A DNA stretch of 64,000 nt, from the NCBI RefSeq assembly GCF_002024165.1, contig NZ_MWQN01000001.1, positions 5,890,001 through 5,954,000 on the forward strand, given 5' to 3'. The first letter of the stretch is position 1; each line of letters opens with the position of its first letter. Positions 55,457 to 63,623 of the stretch are shown here, one piece after another. A program made the translations under genes and the position numbers. The notes beneath the pieces were generated by a model. The model was not told where the DNA came from and made no database searches. It was given only the letters and a program-made list of their open reading frames with translations. This stretch comes from Embleya scabrispora. GTDB lineage: Bacteria; Actinomycetota; Actinomycetes; Streptomycetales; Streptomycetaceae.

Positions 55457-56458
55457 ATGACCCATCCGAAGGCGTCCGGCGCCATCGCCGGCCCGATCGA
55501 TCCCGAACTCGCCTCGATGGCACCGGCGTTGACCGATACGCGGAGGCCCACTCGGTCCGGGGCGGGCGGCAGGCGGGCCGGGGAGACGTCCGCGCGGTTG
55601 GCCGTGCGGGCGGCGACGGCCCTGTCCCCGCGGGCCGCCGGGGCACTGGCGTATGTGCTGTTTCGGCGTCCGTTCGGGCGCAGCCCGGTCCGGCCGGCGG
55701 AGCGCTCGGCGCACCTGTTCGCGGTCACCGACACCTTGGATGTCGGCGGCCGGAAGGTGGTCACCTACCGCTGGGGCGACGGGGCCGAGCCGGTACTGCT
55801 GCTGCACGGATGGCAGTCCCGGGCCTCGCGCTTCGCGCCGTTCGTCGAGGAGCTGCGGGCCCGGGGGCTGACCCCGATCGGCTTCGACGCGCCGGGCAAC
55901 GGGGATTCGGGCGGGATCGGCCCCACGGTTTTGGACTATGCCGAGATCGCCCGGCAACTCCAGGAGCGCCATGGGGAGTTCCGGGCCATGTTGGCGCATT
56001 CCTTCGGGGTGCTCGGGGCGTTTCAGGCGTTGCGCTCGGGGGTGCGGGCGGATCGGGTGGTGGCGATCGGCGGAGTGTGCGACATGGAATACCTGTTGCA
56101 CCGGTTCAGCGCCCGACTCCGGTTGGACGCGCGGGTCGTGGCGCTGGTCCGGGAGCGGGCGGACGAGCGGCTGCTGGCCCCCGAGACGGACATCTGGGAG
56201 CGGTTCTCCGCTTCCCACGGTCCCGAGCGGGTACGGGTGCCGATCCTGGTCGTGCACGACGAGGACGACCCGATGGCGACGGTGGACCAGGGGTATCGGC
56301 TGGCGGCGGCCCATCCCGACCGGGCCCGGCTGTTCGTCACCAGGGGACTCGGCCATCACCGGGTGATGAGCGACCCGGTCGTGGTCGCCGAGGTGCTGCG
56401 TTTCCTCGACGAAGCCGAGGCGCCCGCCCCGGCGGCCTGCCGGTCCGGGGCCGCGTAA
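55457..56458 (+). CDS. alpha/beta-hydrolase
   Basis: A 333-residue soluble hydrolase. The oxyanion region is VLLLHGWQSRASRF, the nucleophile elbow is AMLAHSFGVLGAF, the acid lies in VVHDEDDPMA and the His in GLGHHRVMSD, so the triad is complete. A leader of about 90 residues, rich in Pro, Arg and Ala, precedes the core. The ATG at 55457 follows a GGGGG run. The closest likeness is to esterase/acyltransferase-type hydrolases that occur next to TetR regulators; the substrate cannot be deduced. Its promoter carries a probable operator for the divergent TetR regulator. Confidence 0.82.
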   Translation: MTHPKASGAIAGPIDPELASMAPALTDTRRPTRSGAGGRRAGETSARLAVRAATALSPRAAGALAYVLFRRPFGRSPVRPAERSAHLFAVTDTLDVGGRKVVTYRWGDGAEPVLLLHGWQSRASRFAPFVEELRARGLTPIGFDAPGNGDSGGIGPTVLDYAEIARQLQERHGEFRAMLAHSFGVLGAFQALRSGVRADRVVAIGGVCDMEYLLHRFSARLRLDARVVALVRERADERLLAPETDIWERFSASHGPERVRVPILVVHDEDDPMATVDQGYRLAAAHPDRARLFVTRGLGHHRVMSDPVVVAEVLRFLDEAEAPAPAACRSGAA

Positions 56459-56491
56459 CACGGCGTCGGGTGCCCGGTGTCGGGTCCCGGG

Positions 56492-57217
56492 TCACGTACG
56501 TGGTGCGCGCCGGCGGGGGTCGGGGTGCCACGGGGAGATTCGGGCCGGGGGCCACGGGTACCGGTCGAGGACGCGCGACGGCGTGGTCGCGCTTTCGTCG
56601 TCGACGACGTGGAGGTAGCGCAGGCCGACGTAGTTCGCGGTCGGGTGGCCGGCGAGCAGCGGGCTGTCGAAGCTGCCGGTGCCCTTGGCCATGTCGGCGC
56701 GCGGGTTCGCCAGTTGGATGTACGTGAACGTGCCGGCGCTCCGGGCGATCCAGCCGGTGAAGATCACCACGTGGCCGTCGGGGGTGTCGTCCAGCGCGTC
56801 GCCGGGGAGCAGATCCTCGCGGGCGACCCGATCGGTGACCGAACGCCGGTCGAGCGAGTCGGTGTTGAAGTCGGTGCTCGGCAGATGCCAGGCCATCGCG
56901 ACCATCCCGGAACAGTCCGTGCGGTAGTCGTGCGCGCCGTCGGCGTCCGGGGCGACGGCCTGCTGGTCGTACTCGATCCCGCGGTCGAACCAGTCGCTCG
57001 CCCGGGCCAGGACCTCCGAACGGGCGATGGCCCCGCCGCGTGCGGAGGCGGCCTCGGCCGCCGGCGCGGCGGTCACGCCGAGGGCGGCCGCGAAGAGGAG
57101 GAGGGCGATCGTCACCCGGGCGCGGAACCGGGTGTGGACCTGGGCGTGAACCCGAGACTGGGCCCGGGAACGGGCCCGGGCATAGGTACGGGCCGCAGTG
57201 CGACGGCAGACTGCCAT
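56492..57217 (-). CDS. secreted NlpC/P60-like cysteine peptidase or amidase
   Basis: A 241-residue exported protein. Arginine-rich residues precede a hydrophobic signal segment (VTIALLLFAAALGVTAAPA). The catalytic Cys is in YRTDCSGMVAMAWHLP and the His in TPDGHVVIFTGW, with a polar residue later, as in NlpC/P60 domains that cleave cell-wall peptides. Unlike usual hydrolases there is no separate wall-binding domain, and the domain has a long tail (YVGLRYLHVVDDE...). The ATG at 57215-57217 was preferred; another ATG six codons earlier (57233-57235) is equally open and neither has a clear ribosome site. It follows the TetR gene on the same strand by 82 bases, but the link is unclear. Confidence 0.7.
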   Translation of the reverse strand: MAVCRRTAARTYARARSRAQSRVHAQVHTRFRARVTIALLLFAAALGVTAAPAAEAASARGGAIARSEVLARASDWFDRGIEYDQQAVAPDADGAHDYRTDCSGMVAMAWHLPSTDFNTDSLDRRSVTDRVAREDLLPGDALDDTPDGHVVIFTGWIARSAGTFTYIQLANPRADMAKGTGSFDSPLLAGHPTANYVGLRYLHVVDDESATTPSRVLDRYPWPPARISPWHPDPRRRAPRT

Positions 57218-57299
57218 AGGGTTCAAATGGTGCATTTCACTAGGTTTATCCACGACGCGACGATCTCGATGCACCTGCCGGGGTGTGTCGGCCTGCGGA

Positions 57300-57899
57300 T
57301 CAGTCGCCCAGTGCCGCCCGGGACGCGGCCAGGGCGGCGGCCTCGATCGACCTCGGCGGGGTGCGACCCGCCCCCAGGTGTCGGCGCAGCGCCGCATACG
57401 GCACGTCGACCAGCGCGAACGTGACCCGTTCCAGGCCCGCCGGCGAGACGCGGCCGAAGCGTGCCCGGGTGTACGCCCGCAGCGCATCCCGCAGTGCGTC
57501 GTTGATGCCGGCGGGATCCTGGTCGAGCTCGGCGGGCCAGGAGGCGACCAGGTCCTCGCGGCGATGGAGGAGCAACACGCGAGCCTGGTCCGGATGCTCC
57601 CGGGCCCAGCCCAGTACGGCCCGGATCGCCCGGTCGGCGCCGCGCTCGGGGTCCGGGTCGGCCAGCGCGGCCAGGAAGGGTTCCTGGAAGCGGTGCACGG
57701 TGCGCACCCACAATCGGGCGAGCAGCAGGTCGCGCGACGCGAAGCGGTGGTACACGGATCCGACCGGCGCCGACGCCTCGGCGGCCACGGCCGCCATCGT
57801 CACCCCGGCGGCGCCGGCCCGTGCGGCGACTCGCAGTGCGGCGTCGAGGAAGTCGTCGTCGCCGAACCTCGGTTTGCGGCCCACGTCCGTCCGCCTCAC
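57300..57899 (-). CDS. TetR family transcriptional regulator
   Basis: A 199-residue TetR protein. The binding domain comprises LDAALRVAARAGAAGVTMAAVAAEASAPVGSVYHRFASRDLLLARLW, a standard helix-turn-helix with the VYHRF hallmark. The C-terminal domain has LLLHRREDLVASWPAEL. The start codon is GTG at 57897-57899. It diverges from the PPOX-fold gene; the 86 bases between them contain two TATGGAG direct repeats 19 bases apart and the near-palindrome TGGAGTCACCA, so it probably controls itself and that neighbour. The ligand is unknown. Confidence 0.84.
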   Translation of the reverse strand: MRRTDVGRKPRFGDDDFLDAALRVAARAGAAGVTMAAVAAEASAPVGSVYHRFASRDLLLARLWVRTVHRFQEPFLAALADPDPERGADRAIRAVLGWAREHPDQARVLLLHRREDLVASWPAELDQDPAGINDALRDALRAYTRARFGRVSPAGLERVTFALVDVPYAALRRHLGAGRTPPRSIEAAALAASRAALGD

Positions 57900-57916
57900 C
57901 CTCGTGCTTGATTTTT

Positions 57917-57948
57917 TATGGAGCCATGATTCTAGTATGGAGTCACCA
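57917..57948. promoter_or_regulatory. repeats in the TetR/PPOX divergent promoter, probable operator
   Basis: TATGGAG occurs at 57917-57923 and 57936-57942, and the second copy is part of the imperfect palindrome TGGAGTCACCA (57938-57948). The region is AT-rich relative to its flanks, fitting overlapping promoters. Confidence 0.45.
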
Positions 57949-57985
57949 ATATCGTGGAAACGCTGTGAACGATCGGCGGTCGACC

Positions 57986-58483
57986 ATGCTCATCACCCCC
58001 GCCCTCCTCGACACCGCCCTGCGCATCGTGCGCTCGCATGGGGTGGGCTTTTTGGCCACCACCGACGAGTGCGGCGCGCCGCGGGTGCGCCCGGTGCAGC
58101 ACCTCGCGGTCGAGGACGACGCCACGATCTGGTTCGCTACCAGTCCACGATCGCGCAAGGCGCTCGACCTCCGGGCCCGGCCCGAGGTGTCGTACTCGGT
58201 CGAGGACCGCCCGGCCGTCGCCTACGCGACGCTCTACGCCAGGGCCGAAACGGTCGACTCCGAGGCGGAGTCGAGCGCGCGCTGGGACGAGACGCTGCGG
58301 CCGTTCTTCCCGGCGGGTCCGACCGGGGGCGACTTCCTGCTGGTGCGCCTGGTGCCGCATCGAGTCGAGGTGCTCGACTTCTCCGCCGGGGTGCACCCGG
58401 AGCCCTACGGGCTGGTGCCGGCGATCTCGGTGCTCCGGGGTGCCGGATCGGGGCCGAGTCAGGCGGGGAAGTCGAAGCTGTAG
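57986..58483 (+). CDS. pyridoxamine 5'-phosphate oxidase-fold protein (flavin/F420-binding split barrel)
   Basis: A 165-residue split-barrel protein. The core pattern GVGFLATTDECGAPRVRPVQHLAVEDDATIWFATS is the PPOX fold that binds FMN, F420 or haem. Such small members often act as general-stress or reductase proteins; here the cofactor is not evident. The ATG at 57986 gives a compact domain; a GTG at 57965 would add seven residues and is also possible. It is divergent from the TetR gene, which probably regulates it. The last 25 bases overlap the end of the opposing deacetylase gene. Confidence 0.78.
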   Translation: MLITPALLDTALRIVRSHGVGFLATTDECGAPRVRPVQHLAVEDDATIWFATSPRSRKALDLRARPEVSYSVEDRPAVAYATLYARAETVDSEAESSARWDETLRPFFPAGPTGGDFLLVRLVPHRVEVLDFSAGVHPEPYGLVPAISVLRGAGSGPSQAGKSKL

Positions 58484-59277
58484 CCCTGTTGGACCAGCCA
58501 GGGAAGCAGCTGCTTGAGCGCGGCCAGGGTCTGTGCGCGGTCGCCGCCCGCGTCGTGCATCAGGATTATCCCGCCGGGCCTCAGCTCCTTCTCGGCGGTG
58601 GCCAGGATCTTGTCCGCGCCGGGGCGCTGCCAGTCGCGGGTGTCGTCGGACCAGTCCAGCGAGCGCATGCCGTACCCGGCCGCCATCGCGCGCACCTGCG
58701 GTGACCAGTCGCCGCCGGGCGCGCGGAACCAGTCGACCTTCGTGCCCGGTCCGGCCGCCGCGACGATCTGATCGTGCGCGGTGGTGATCTCGTACTTGAT
58801 CCGGGACAGCGGGCGCTTCGCGATGCCCTCGTCGTGGGTGACCGAGTGGTCGCACAGCCGGTTGCCGTCCGCGACGACCTCCTTGACCAGCTTCGGATTG
58901 GCCTTCGCGTTCGGGCCGAGCATGCAGAACGTCGCCTTGGCCTTGTACTGCTTGAGCAGTGCGAGCACCTGCGGTGTCCACTGCGGGCTCGGCCCGTCGT
59001 CGAAGGTCAGCGCGACCGTACGCCCGCCGGTCGCGGTCTTGCGCACCAGCGCGTCCGGCACCAGCGGCGCCGGTATCGACGCCTGCGGATCGGCCGCGGT
59101 GGGCGCGTCGGACGGTGGCGGACCGACCTCCGCGGACCCCTCGCGCCCACCGGGCTTCGCGTCGTTTCCGGAACCTCCCGAGTCCGACGAACACGCCGCG
59201 GTCCCGGCGGCGAGCACCCCGGCCACGGCGAGAACGGTCAGACGACGCAGGACACGGCGGGTGGGCAGGCTCGTCAC
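58459..59277 (-). CDS. lipoprotein-type polysaccharide deacetylase (NodB domain, CE4)
   Basis: A 272-residue exported enzyme. An N-terminal signal peptide ends near AAGTAACSSD, a weak lipobox (the -3 residue is Thr), followed by a Ser/Gly/Asp-rich tether. The NodB domain has the metal Asp motif TFDDGPSPQW, the HSVTH metal site, RAPGGDWSP, and the late DDTRDW and LMHDAGG. It would remove acetyl groups from chitin-like or peptidoglycan glycans outside the cell. The start is GTG at 59275-59277, with TTGGAG upstream. Its 3' end overlaps the PPOX gene by 25 bases. Confidence 0.87.
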   Translation of the reverse strand: MTSLPTRRVLRRLTVLAVAGVLAAGTAACSSDSGGSGNDAKPGGREGSAEVGPPPSDAPTAADPQASIPAPLVPDALVRKTATGGRTVALTFDDGPSPQWTPQVLALLKQYKAKATFCMLGPNAKANPKLVKEVVADGNRLCDHSVTHDEGIAKRPLSRIKYEITTAHDQIVAAAGPGTKVDWFRAPGGDWSPQVRAMAAGYGMRSLDWSDDTRDWQRPGADKILATAEKELRPGGIILMHDAGGDRAQTLAALKQLLPWLVQQGYSFDFPA

Positions 59278-59403
59278 CGGGAACTCCAAGCACTGTTCGG
59301 AACTACGGACACATGTCCGAACACGTACGCGGCCAACGGACGGGTTCCGCACCCGAAGCCCATTTTGCGGCGACTTGGCGTGCCCTTGGCCCTCGGAGGC
59401 AGA

Positions 59404-59967
59404 TCAGTCGCGGTCCAGGGCGCCGAGCGTGGCGGGCAGGTCGGGGGTTTCGGCGGCGGGGCGGTTGTAGGGGAGCCGGCCGAGTACGGCGGCCATGCCG
59501 CAGGTGTTCGTGACGGCGGAGAAGACCAGGCCGGAGCCGATCGCCGCGGACAGGAGGCGGGCCTTGGGCGCACGGCGGCCGGCGAGCAGGCCGAGCACCA
59601 CGAGGGAGCCGGCGGCGAAGCGGACCTGGCGCTCCATCGGCCACACCCGGCGTGCGCCGTCGGGGGCGTCCAGGGCGTGGCCCTCGGCGGCCCAGGCCGA
59701 GGTGCCGCCGGTCAGGTGCGCGGCCTCGACGCCGGCCGCGGCCAGCTCGGTGCGGGCCCGCTCGGAGCGGGCCCCGGAGGCGCAGACGATCAGCAGTTCG
59801 GGGTGCGCCGCCCGCTTGAGCACCGGCACCGCCTCGCGCAGCCGGTCCAGCGGGACGTTGTACGCGCCGGGGATGTGGCCCGTGGCGAACTCGCCGGGGG
59901 TGCGCACGTCGAGCACGGTGAATTCGGTCAACCGGGCGCGGACCTGCGCGGGAGCGAGGGCGGTCAT
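59404..59967 (-). CDS. rhodanese-domain protein with a C-terminal membrane tail
   Basis: A 187-residue protein. Residues about 1-105 form a single rhodanese domain with the active-site Cys in IVCASGARSERA (persulfide carrier), and the wall motif LDVRTPGEFATGHIPGA. The C-terminal part (WPMERQVRFAAGSLVVLGLLAG onward) has two hydrophobic segments and an NTCGMAAVLGRLPYN motif, matching the DUF2892-type tail found on many rhodaneses. It may handle sulfane sulfur at the membrane. ATG at 59965-59967, AAAGG upstream. It lies 103 bases downstream of metX on the same strand, so it may share the sulfur-metabolism operon with metY-metX. Confidence 0.84.
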   Translation of the reverse strand: MTALAPAQVRARLTEFTVLDVRTPGEFATGHIPGAYNVPLDRLREAVPVLKRAAHPELLIVCASGARSERARTELAAAGVEAAHLTGGTSAWAAEGHALDAPDGARRVWPMERQVRFAAGSLVVLGLLAGRRAPKARLLSAAIGSGLVFSAVTNTCGMAAVLGRLPYNRPAAETPDLPATLGALDRD

Positions 59968-60070
59968 GGTGATCGGCCTTTCGACGGCCCGCCCGCTGCC
60001 GGACCGGGGGGCCGCGCCGGTGCGTGGCGCGGCTCCCCGGACTCGACACCGGGTGGGGTGATGGGGAGGA

Positions 60071-61297
60071 CTACCTTCCGGTAACGGTGGGATCGAGCAG
60101 GGTGTTCCGGTTCGGCGGCGGATTTCGGGGCGGCGCGGGACGTGCGGCGCGCTCCGGGGGCTCGGTACTCCCGACGCGGTCGGCCGATCCCGCTCGCTCC
60201 AGGAGTTCGGTGACCAGGGGAGCCACCTGGTCCAGTTCGAGCAGGAAGCCGTCGTGGCCGTACGCGGAGCGCACCACCCGCAGTGGGCCCGCGTTCGGGA
60301 TGGCATCGGCGAGGGTGCGCTGCTGGCTCGGCGGGTACAGGCGGTCGCTGTCGACGGCCGCGACCACCGTCGGGGCGGTGATCCGGGCCAGCGCCGCCGC
60401 CACGCCGCCCCGGCCCCGGCCCACGTCGTGGCTGTTCATCGCCTCGGTCAGAACCACGTAGCTGCCCGCGTCGAAGCGTGCGGTCAGCTTGGCCGCGTGG
60501 TGGTCCAGGTAGGACTCGACGGCGTAGCGGCCGTTCGGGCCCTCGCCCGGCTGTCGTTCCCGGCCGAAGCGGGTGGCCAGTTCGGGCTCGCTGCGGTAGG
60601 TGATGTGCGCGATGCGGCGGGCCAGGCCGAGCCCGCGCCAGGGCCCGGCCGAGGCCGGCCGGTCGTGGTAGTCGCCGCCGGCCCACCCCGGATCGCCACG
60701 GATCGCGTGCACCTGCGTCGAGCACCACGCGATCTGCTCGGCGCCGGCCGCCGCCGTGGTGGCGATCAGGAACAGCGCGCCGACCCGCTCCGGATGGGTC
60801 ACCGCCCACTCCACCGCCCGCATCCCGCCCATCGATCCGCCCACCACGGCCGCCCAGCGCTCGATGCCCCACACGTCGGCGGCGGCCACCTCCGCGGCCA
60901 CCTGGTCGCGAACGCTCAACCGGGGAAAGCGGCTTCCCCAGGCCCGGCCGCCCGGACCGGGCGAGGCGGGGCCGGTGCTGCCCCGGCAACCCCCGAGCGC
61001 GTTCGGCGCGACCACGAACCACCGGTCGGTGTCCAGCGCGCGACCCGGGCCGATCAGGCCGTCCCACCAACCGGGAGTGGGAAAGCCGGGACCGGCCGGA
61101 CCGGCGACGTGGCTGTCCCCGGTCAACGCGTGCAGGACCAGCACCGCGTTCGAGCGGTCCGGGGCGAGCCGACCCCACGTCTCGTAGCCGATACGGACCT
61201 CGGGCAGCACCTCCCCGGACTCGGTCCACAGCGGTGCCGGCAGGATCAGCGAACGCGGCCCCGCCGGGGCGGGCGTGGTGTGTGTGGCGTGCGACAT
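60071..61297 (-). CDS. metX: homoserine O-acetyltransferase
   Basis: A 408-residue alpha/beta-hydrolase-fold enzyme that transfers acetyl from acetyl-CoA to homoserine in methionine synthesis. Diagnostic motifs are ETWGRLAPDRSNAVLVLHALTGDSH, NALGGCRGSTGP, the nucleophile AVVGGSMGGMRAVEW, the acid in AAVDSDRLYPP and the His in YGHDGFLLE. The extra C-terminal stretch after LLERAG is Pro-rich and not part of the fold. ATG at 61295-61297. It is 36 bases downstream of metY on the same strand, so they form one operon: MetX makes O-acetylhomoserine, MetY uses it with sulfide. Confidence 0.93.
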   Translation of the reverse strand: MSHATHTTPAPAGPRSLILPAPLWTESGEVLPEVRIGYETWGRLAPDRSNAVLVLHALTGDSHVAGPAGPGFPTPGWWDGLIGPGRALDTDRWFVVAPNALGGCRGSTGPASPGPGGRAWGSRFPRLSVRDQVAAEVAAADVWGIERWAAVVGGSMGGMRAVEWAVTHPERVGALFLIATTAAAGAEQIAWCSTQVHAIRGDPGWAGGDYHDRPASAGPWRGLGLARRIAHITYRSEPELATRFGRERQPGEGPNGRYAVESYLDHHAAKLTARFDAGSYVVLTEAMNSHDVGRGRGGVAAALARITAPTVVAAVDSDRLYPPSQQRTLADAIPNAGPLRVVRSAYGHDGFLLELDQVAPLVTELLERAGSADRVGSTEPPERAARPAPPRNPPPNRNTLLDPTVTGR

Positions 61298-61333
61298 GGC
61301 GAGCGTTCCGTCCGAAGTTCCCGGCTTTTCCGG

Positions 61334-62710
61334 CTAGTTCGACTGCGCGGCGGCGCGGAATCCGGCCACCAGGTCGGCGCGCAGGTCGGCCAGTCCCTCG
61401 ATGCCGACGGACAGCCGGACCAGGCCGGGGGTGACCCCCGTGGCCAGCCGCTCCGCGTCGGTGAGCTGGGCGTGCGTGGTACTGGCGGGATGGATCACCA
61501 GGCTGCGCACGTCGCCGATGTTGGCCAGGTGGCTGAACAGGGACAGCGCGTTCACGAACCGGCGGCCCGCCTCGATGCCGCCCTTCAACTCGAACGCGAC
61601 CACGGCCCCGGCGCCGCGCGGCAGATAGCGCTTCCCCGCCGCGTACCACCGGCTGCTCGGCAGGCCCGCGTAGTGCACGGTCTCCACCTCCTCCCGGCTC
61701 TGCAACCACGCGGCCAGCGCGCTCGCGTTCGCCACGTGCCGCTCGACGCGCAGCGACAACGTCTCCAGGCCCTGGAGGATCAGGAAGCTGGTCAGCGGCG
61801 CGATCGAGGCGCCCACGTCGCGCAGCAGCTGTACGCGCAACTTCGCCGCGTACGCGCCCGGGCCCAGATCCGCCCAGTAGCGCAGCCCGTTGTAGCTCGC
61901 GTCGGGCTCGACGAAGCCGGGGAACCGTTCCGCGTGCGCGCCGAAGTCGAAGGCGCCGCCGTCCACCACGACCCCGCCGATCGCGGTGCCGTGCCCGCCC
62001 AGGAACTTGGTCGCCGAGTGCACCACCACGTCCGCGCCGTGCTCGATCGGCCGCAGCAGATACGGCGTGGGCACCGTGTTGTCCACCACCAGCGGTACAC
62101 CGGCCTCGTGCGCGACGTCGGCGACCGCCGCCACGTCCAGCACGTTGGCGCGCGGATTGCCCAGCGTCTCGGCGAACAGCAGCTTCGTCCCCGGCCGGAT
62201 CGCGGCGCGCCACGCGTCGAGGTCGTCCGGGTCGTCGACGAAGGTGACCTCGACGCCGAGCTTGGGCAGCGTCCAGTGGAACAGGTTGTACGTGCCGCCG
62301 TAGAGCGACGCACTGGACACGATGTGGTCGCCCGCCGCCGCGAGGTTGAGCACCGCCAGCGTGGTCGCCGCCTGCCCGGAGGCCGTCGCGACCGCCGCCA
62401 CGCCGCCTTCGAGCGCCGCCACGCGCCGCTCCAGCGCGTCGGTGGTGGGGTTGTGGATCCGGGTGTAGATGTGGCCTTCCTGGGACAGGTCGAACAGTCC
62501 GGCCGCGTGGTCGGTGTCCCGGAAGACGAACGAGGTGGTCTGGTAGATCGGCACCGCACGGGCCCCGGTGGTCGGATCGGGCTCGGCGCCGGCGTGGACC
62601 TGCCGGGTCTCGAAGGACCACGACGCGGGATCGGCCGTAGGTACGGGGCCGTCGGTGCCCACGGGTTCGGCTTCGGCGGCGGGCGGCGTGTCGGTGGCTT
62701 CGAGGGTCAT
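61334..62710 (-). CDS. metY: O-acetylhomoserine sulfhydrylase (PLP-dependent)
   Basis: A 458-residue PLP enzyme of the Cys/Met metabolism family that makes homocysteine from O-acetylhomoserine and sulfide. Motifs are [52 protein letters not shown], the PLP lysine in [18 protein letters not shown] and [13 protein letters not shown] near the end. The ATG at 62708-62710 follows AAGGAG at good spacing. The 310-base leader upstream carries a short open frame (63022-63102) of the Cys-containing leader-peptide type and a possible attenuator hairpin, so translation-coupled control by cysteine supply is likely. metX and perhaps the rhodanese gene follow. Confidence 0.93.
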   Translation of the reverse strand: MTLEATDTPPAAEAEPVGTDGPVPTADPASWSFETRQVHAGAEPDPTTGARAVPIYQTTSFVFRDTDHAAGLFDLSQEGHIYTRIHNPTTDALERRVAALEGGVAAVATASGQAATTLAVLNLAAAGDHIVSSASLYGGTYNLFHWTLPKLGVEVTFVDDPDDLDAWRAAIRPGTKLLFAETLGNPRANVLDVAAVADVAHEAGVPLVVDNTVPTPYLLRPIEHGADVVVHSATKFLGGHGTAIGGVVVDGGAFDFGAHAERFPGFVEPDASYNGLRYWADLGPGAYAAKLRVQLLRDVGASIAPLTSFLILQGLETLSLRVERHVANASALAAWLQSREEVETVHYAGLPSSRWYAAGKRYLPRGAGAVVAFELKGGIEAGRRFVNALSLFSHLANIGDVRSLVIHPASTTHAQLTDAERLATGVTPGLVRLSVGIEGLADLRADLVAGFRAAAQSN

Positions 62711-63021
62711 CGGAAAACTCCTTGCGGGATAGGGGTGTCGGCGGTGGGCGCGGGCAACGATTGGGTCGCGCCGGGCCGATTGCGGGTAGGCGGGGTTCCG
62801 CCCGCAGCGTGCGGGCGTGCCGCACCGGCCGCACGGCACGCGGCGAAGTGGCCGCGGGGCGGGCGTGGTTCGGCCACCCGAGGACCCCGGCCGGAAGGCA
62901 CCCGGGCACGGGGGAGCGGAAAGCGGGAAGCGGGAGAACGCGGAGGCGCGGCGGAGCCCGCGGGTCAGCGCCCGGGCTCACACACCGCGCGAACCACCGG
63001 GACCGGAGCGGTCACCGGGGT
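62711..63021 (-). other. long untranslated leader of metY with a possible attenuator stem
   Basis: About 310 bases from the leader-peptide stop to the metY start hold no gene. AGCCCG (62955-62960) and CGGGCT (62973-62978) can form a GC stem not far past the end of the leader peptide. I saw no match to SAM-riboswitch consensus parts. The role is inferred from position. Confidence 0.4.
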
Positions 63022-63102
63022 TCAGTGGGACATGCGACACGCCATGCTGGTCACGCGCACGAGATCCACGTGGCGGCGACTGACGAGCATGGGGCAGGAC
63101 AT
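63022..63102 (-). CDS. putative Cys-containing leader peptide of metY
   Basis: A 26-residue open frame (or 22 residues from the next ATG at 63088-63090) reading LVSRRHVDLVRVTSMACR near its end. The R-R-H-V-D-L-x-R-V-x-S-x-x-C-R pattern matches the family of short actinomycete 'putative leader peptides', which sit before sulfur and metabolic genes. The Cys codon near the end would make translation sensitive to cysteine. There is no good ribosome site, so it may be read from a leaderless mRNA. It ends 311 bases before metY. Confidence 0.65.
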   Translation of the reverse strand: MSCPMLVSRRHVDLVRVTSMACRMSH

Positions 63103-63295
63103 GGCCGCGAGTGTAGGCGGCCCGACGCGGTTTGCGCCACGGGGTGGCGCGCGCCACCCGCCACCGGTCGGCGCCGGACCCGTGCCTCGGCCGTCGACGG
63201 CCGCGATGTCCGACCCGTCCCCTTACGCGTCGTCGACCGCATGTGACGGAAAGTCCGCTGGACCAACACGCCTTCGTCGTGCTTACATCACGGCC

Positions 63296-63382
63296 ATGAC
63301 TCCGCGTCAGGTCGCTTCCGCGCTGCTCGACCCCTTCTGGGTGGGTCGACGAGCCGACCACTTCGACCAGATCTGTCGCTGA
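63296..63382 (+). CDS. putative Cys-containing leader peptide of the oxygenase gene
   Basis: A 28-residue open frame ending RRADHFDQICR and a stop. The C-terminal spacing of basic pair, His, Asp and a final Cys-Arg is like that of the divergent metY leader. It has no clear ribosome site upstream; a leaderless transcript is possible. It lies 241 bases before the 2OG-oxygenase gene on the same strand; that interval shows no other gene. Confidence 0.5.
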   Translation: MTPRQVASALLDPFWVGRRADHFDQICR

Positions 63383-63623
63383 CCCCTGCGCTCGTGCGGT
63401 GCGCTTTCGCGCCGCCGAGCAGGTGTGTGCCCGCCCCCGCGTGACCTGTGTCGGTCCGCCGCGCGCCGGCCCGCCCGCCTTCCGCGTCGCCGCCCTTCGG
63501 GCCGGCCGCGCCGTCCGTACCCGATCTCGCCCCACCCGCCGCGAATCCGCCGTGCCGCGCCCCGCCCTCTCCCGGGCCGGCGCCCGGTCCGGCGTGCCCG
63601 AGGCTGTACCGAGGACCCCAGTC

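Noticed and set aside
62711-63115. A SAM-type riboswitch before metY
   Set aside because: I looked for the conserved parts of the actinomycete SAM-IV class and found none on the minus strand. The leader peptide is the better-supported control element. A covariance-model search would settle it.
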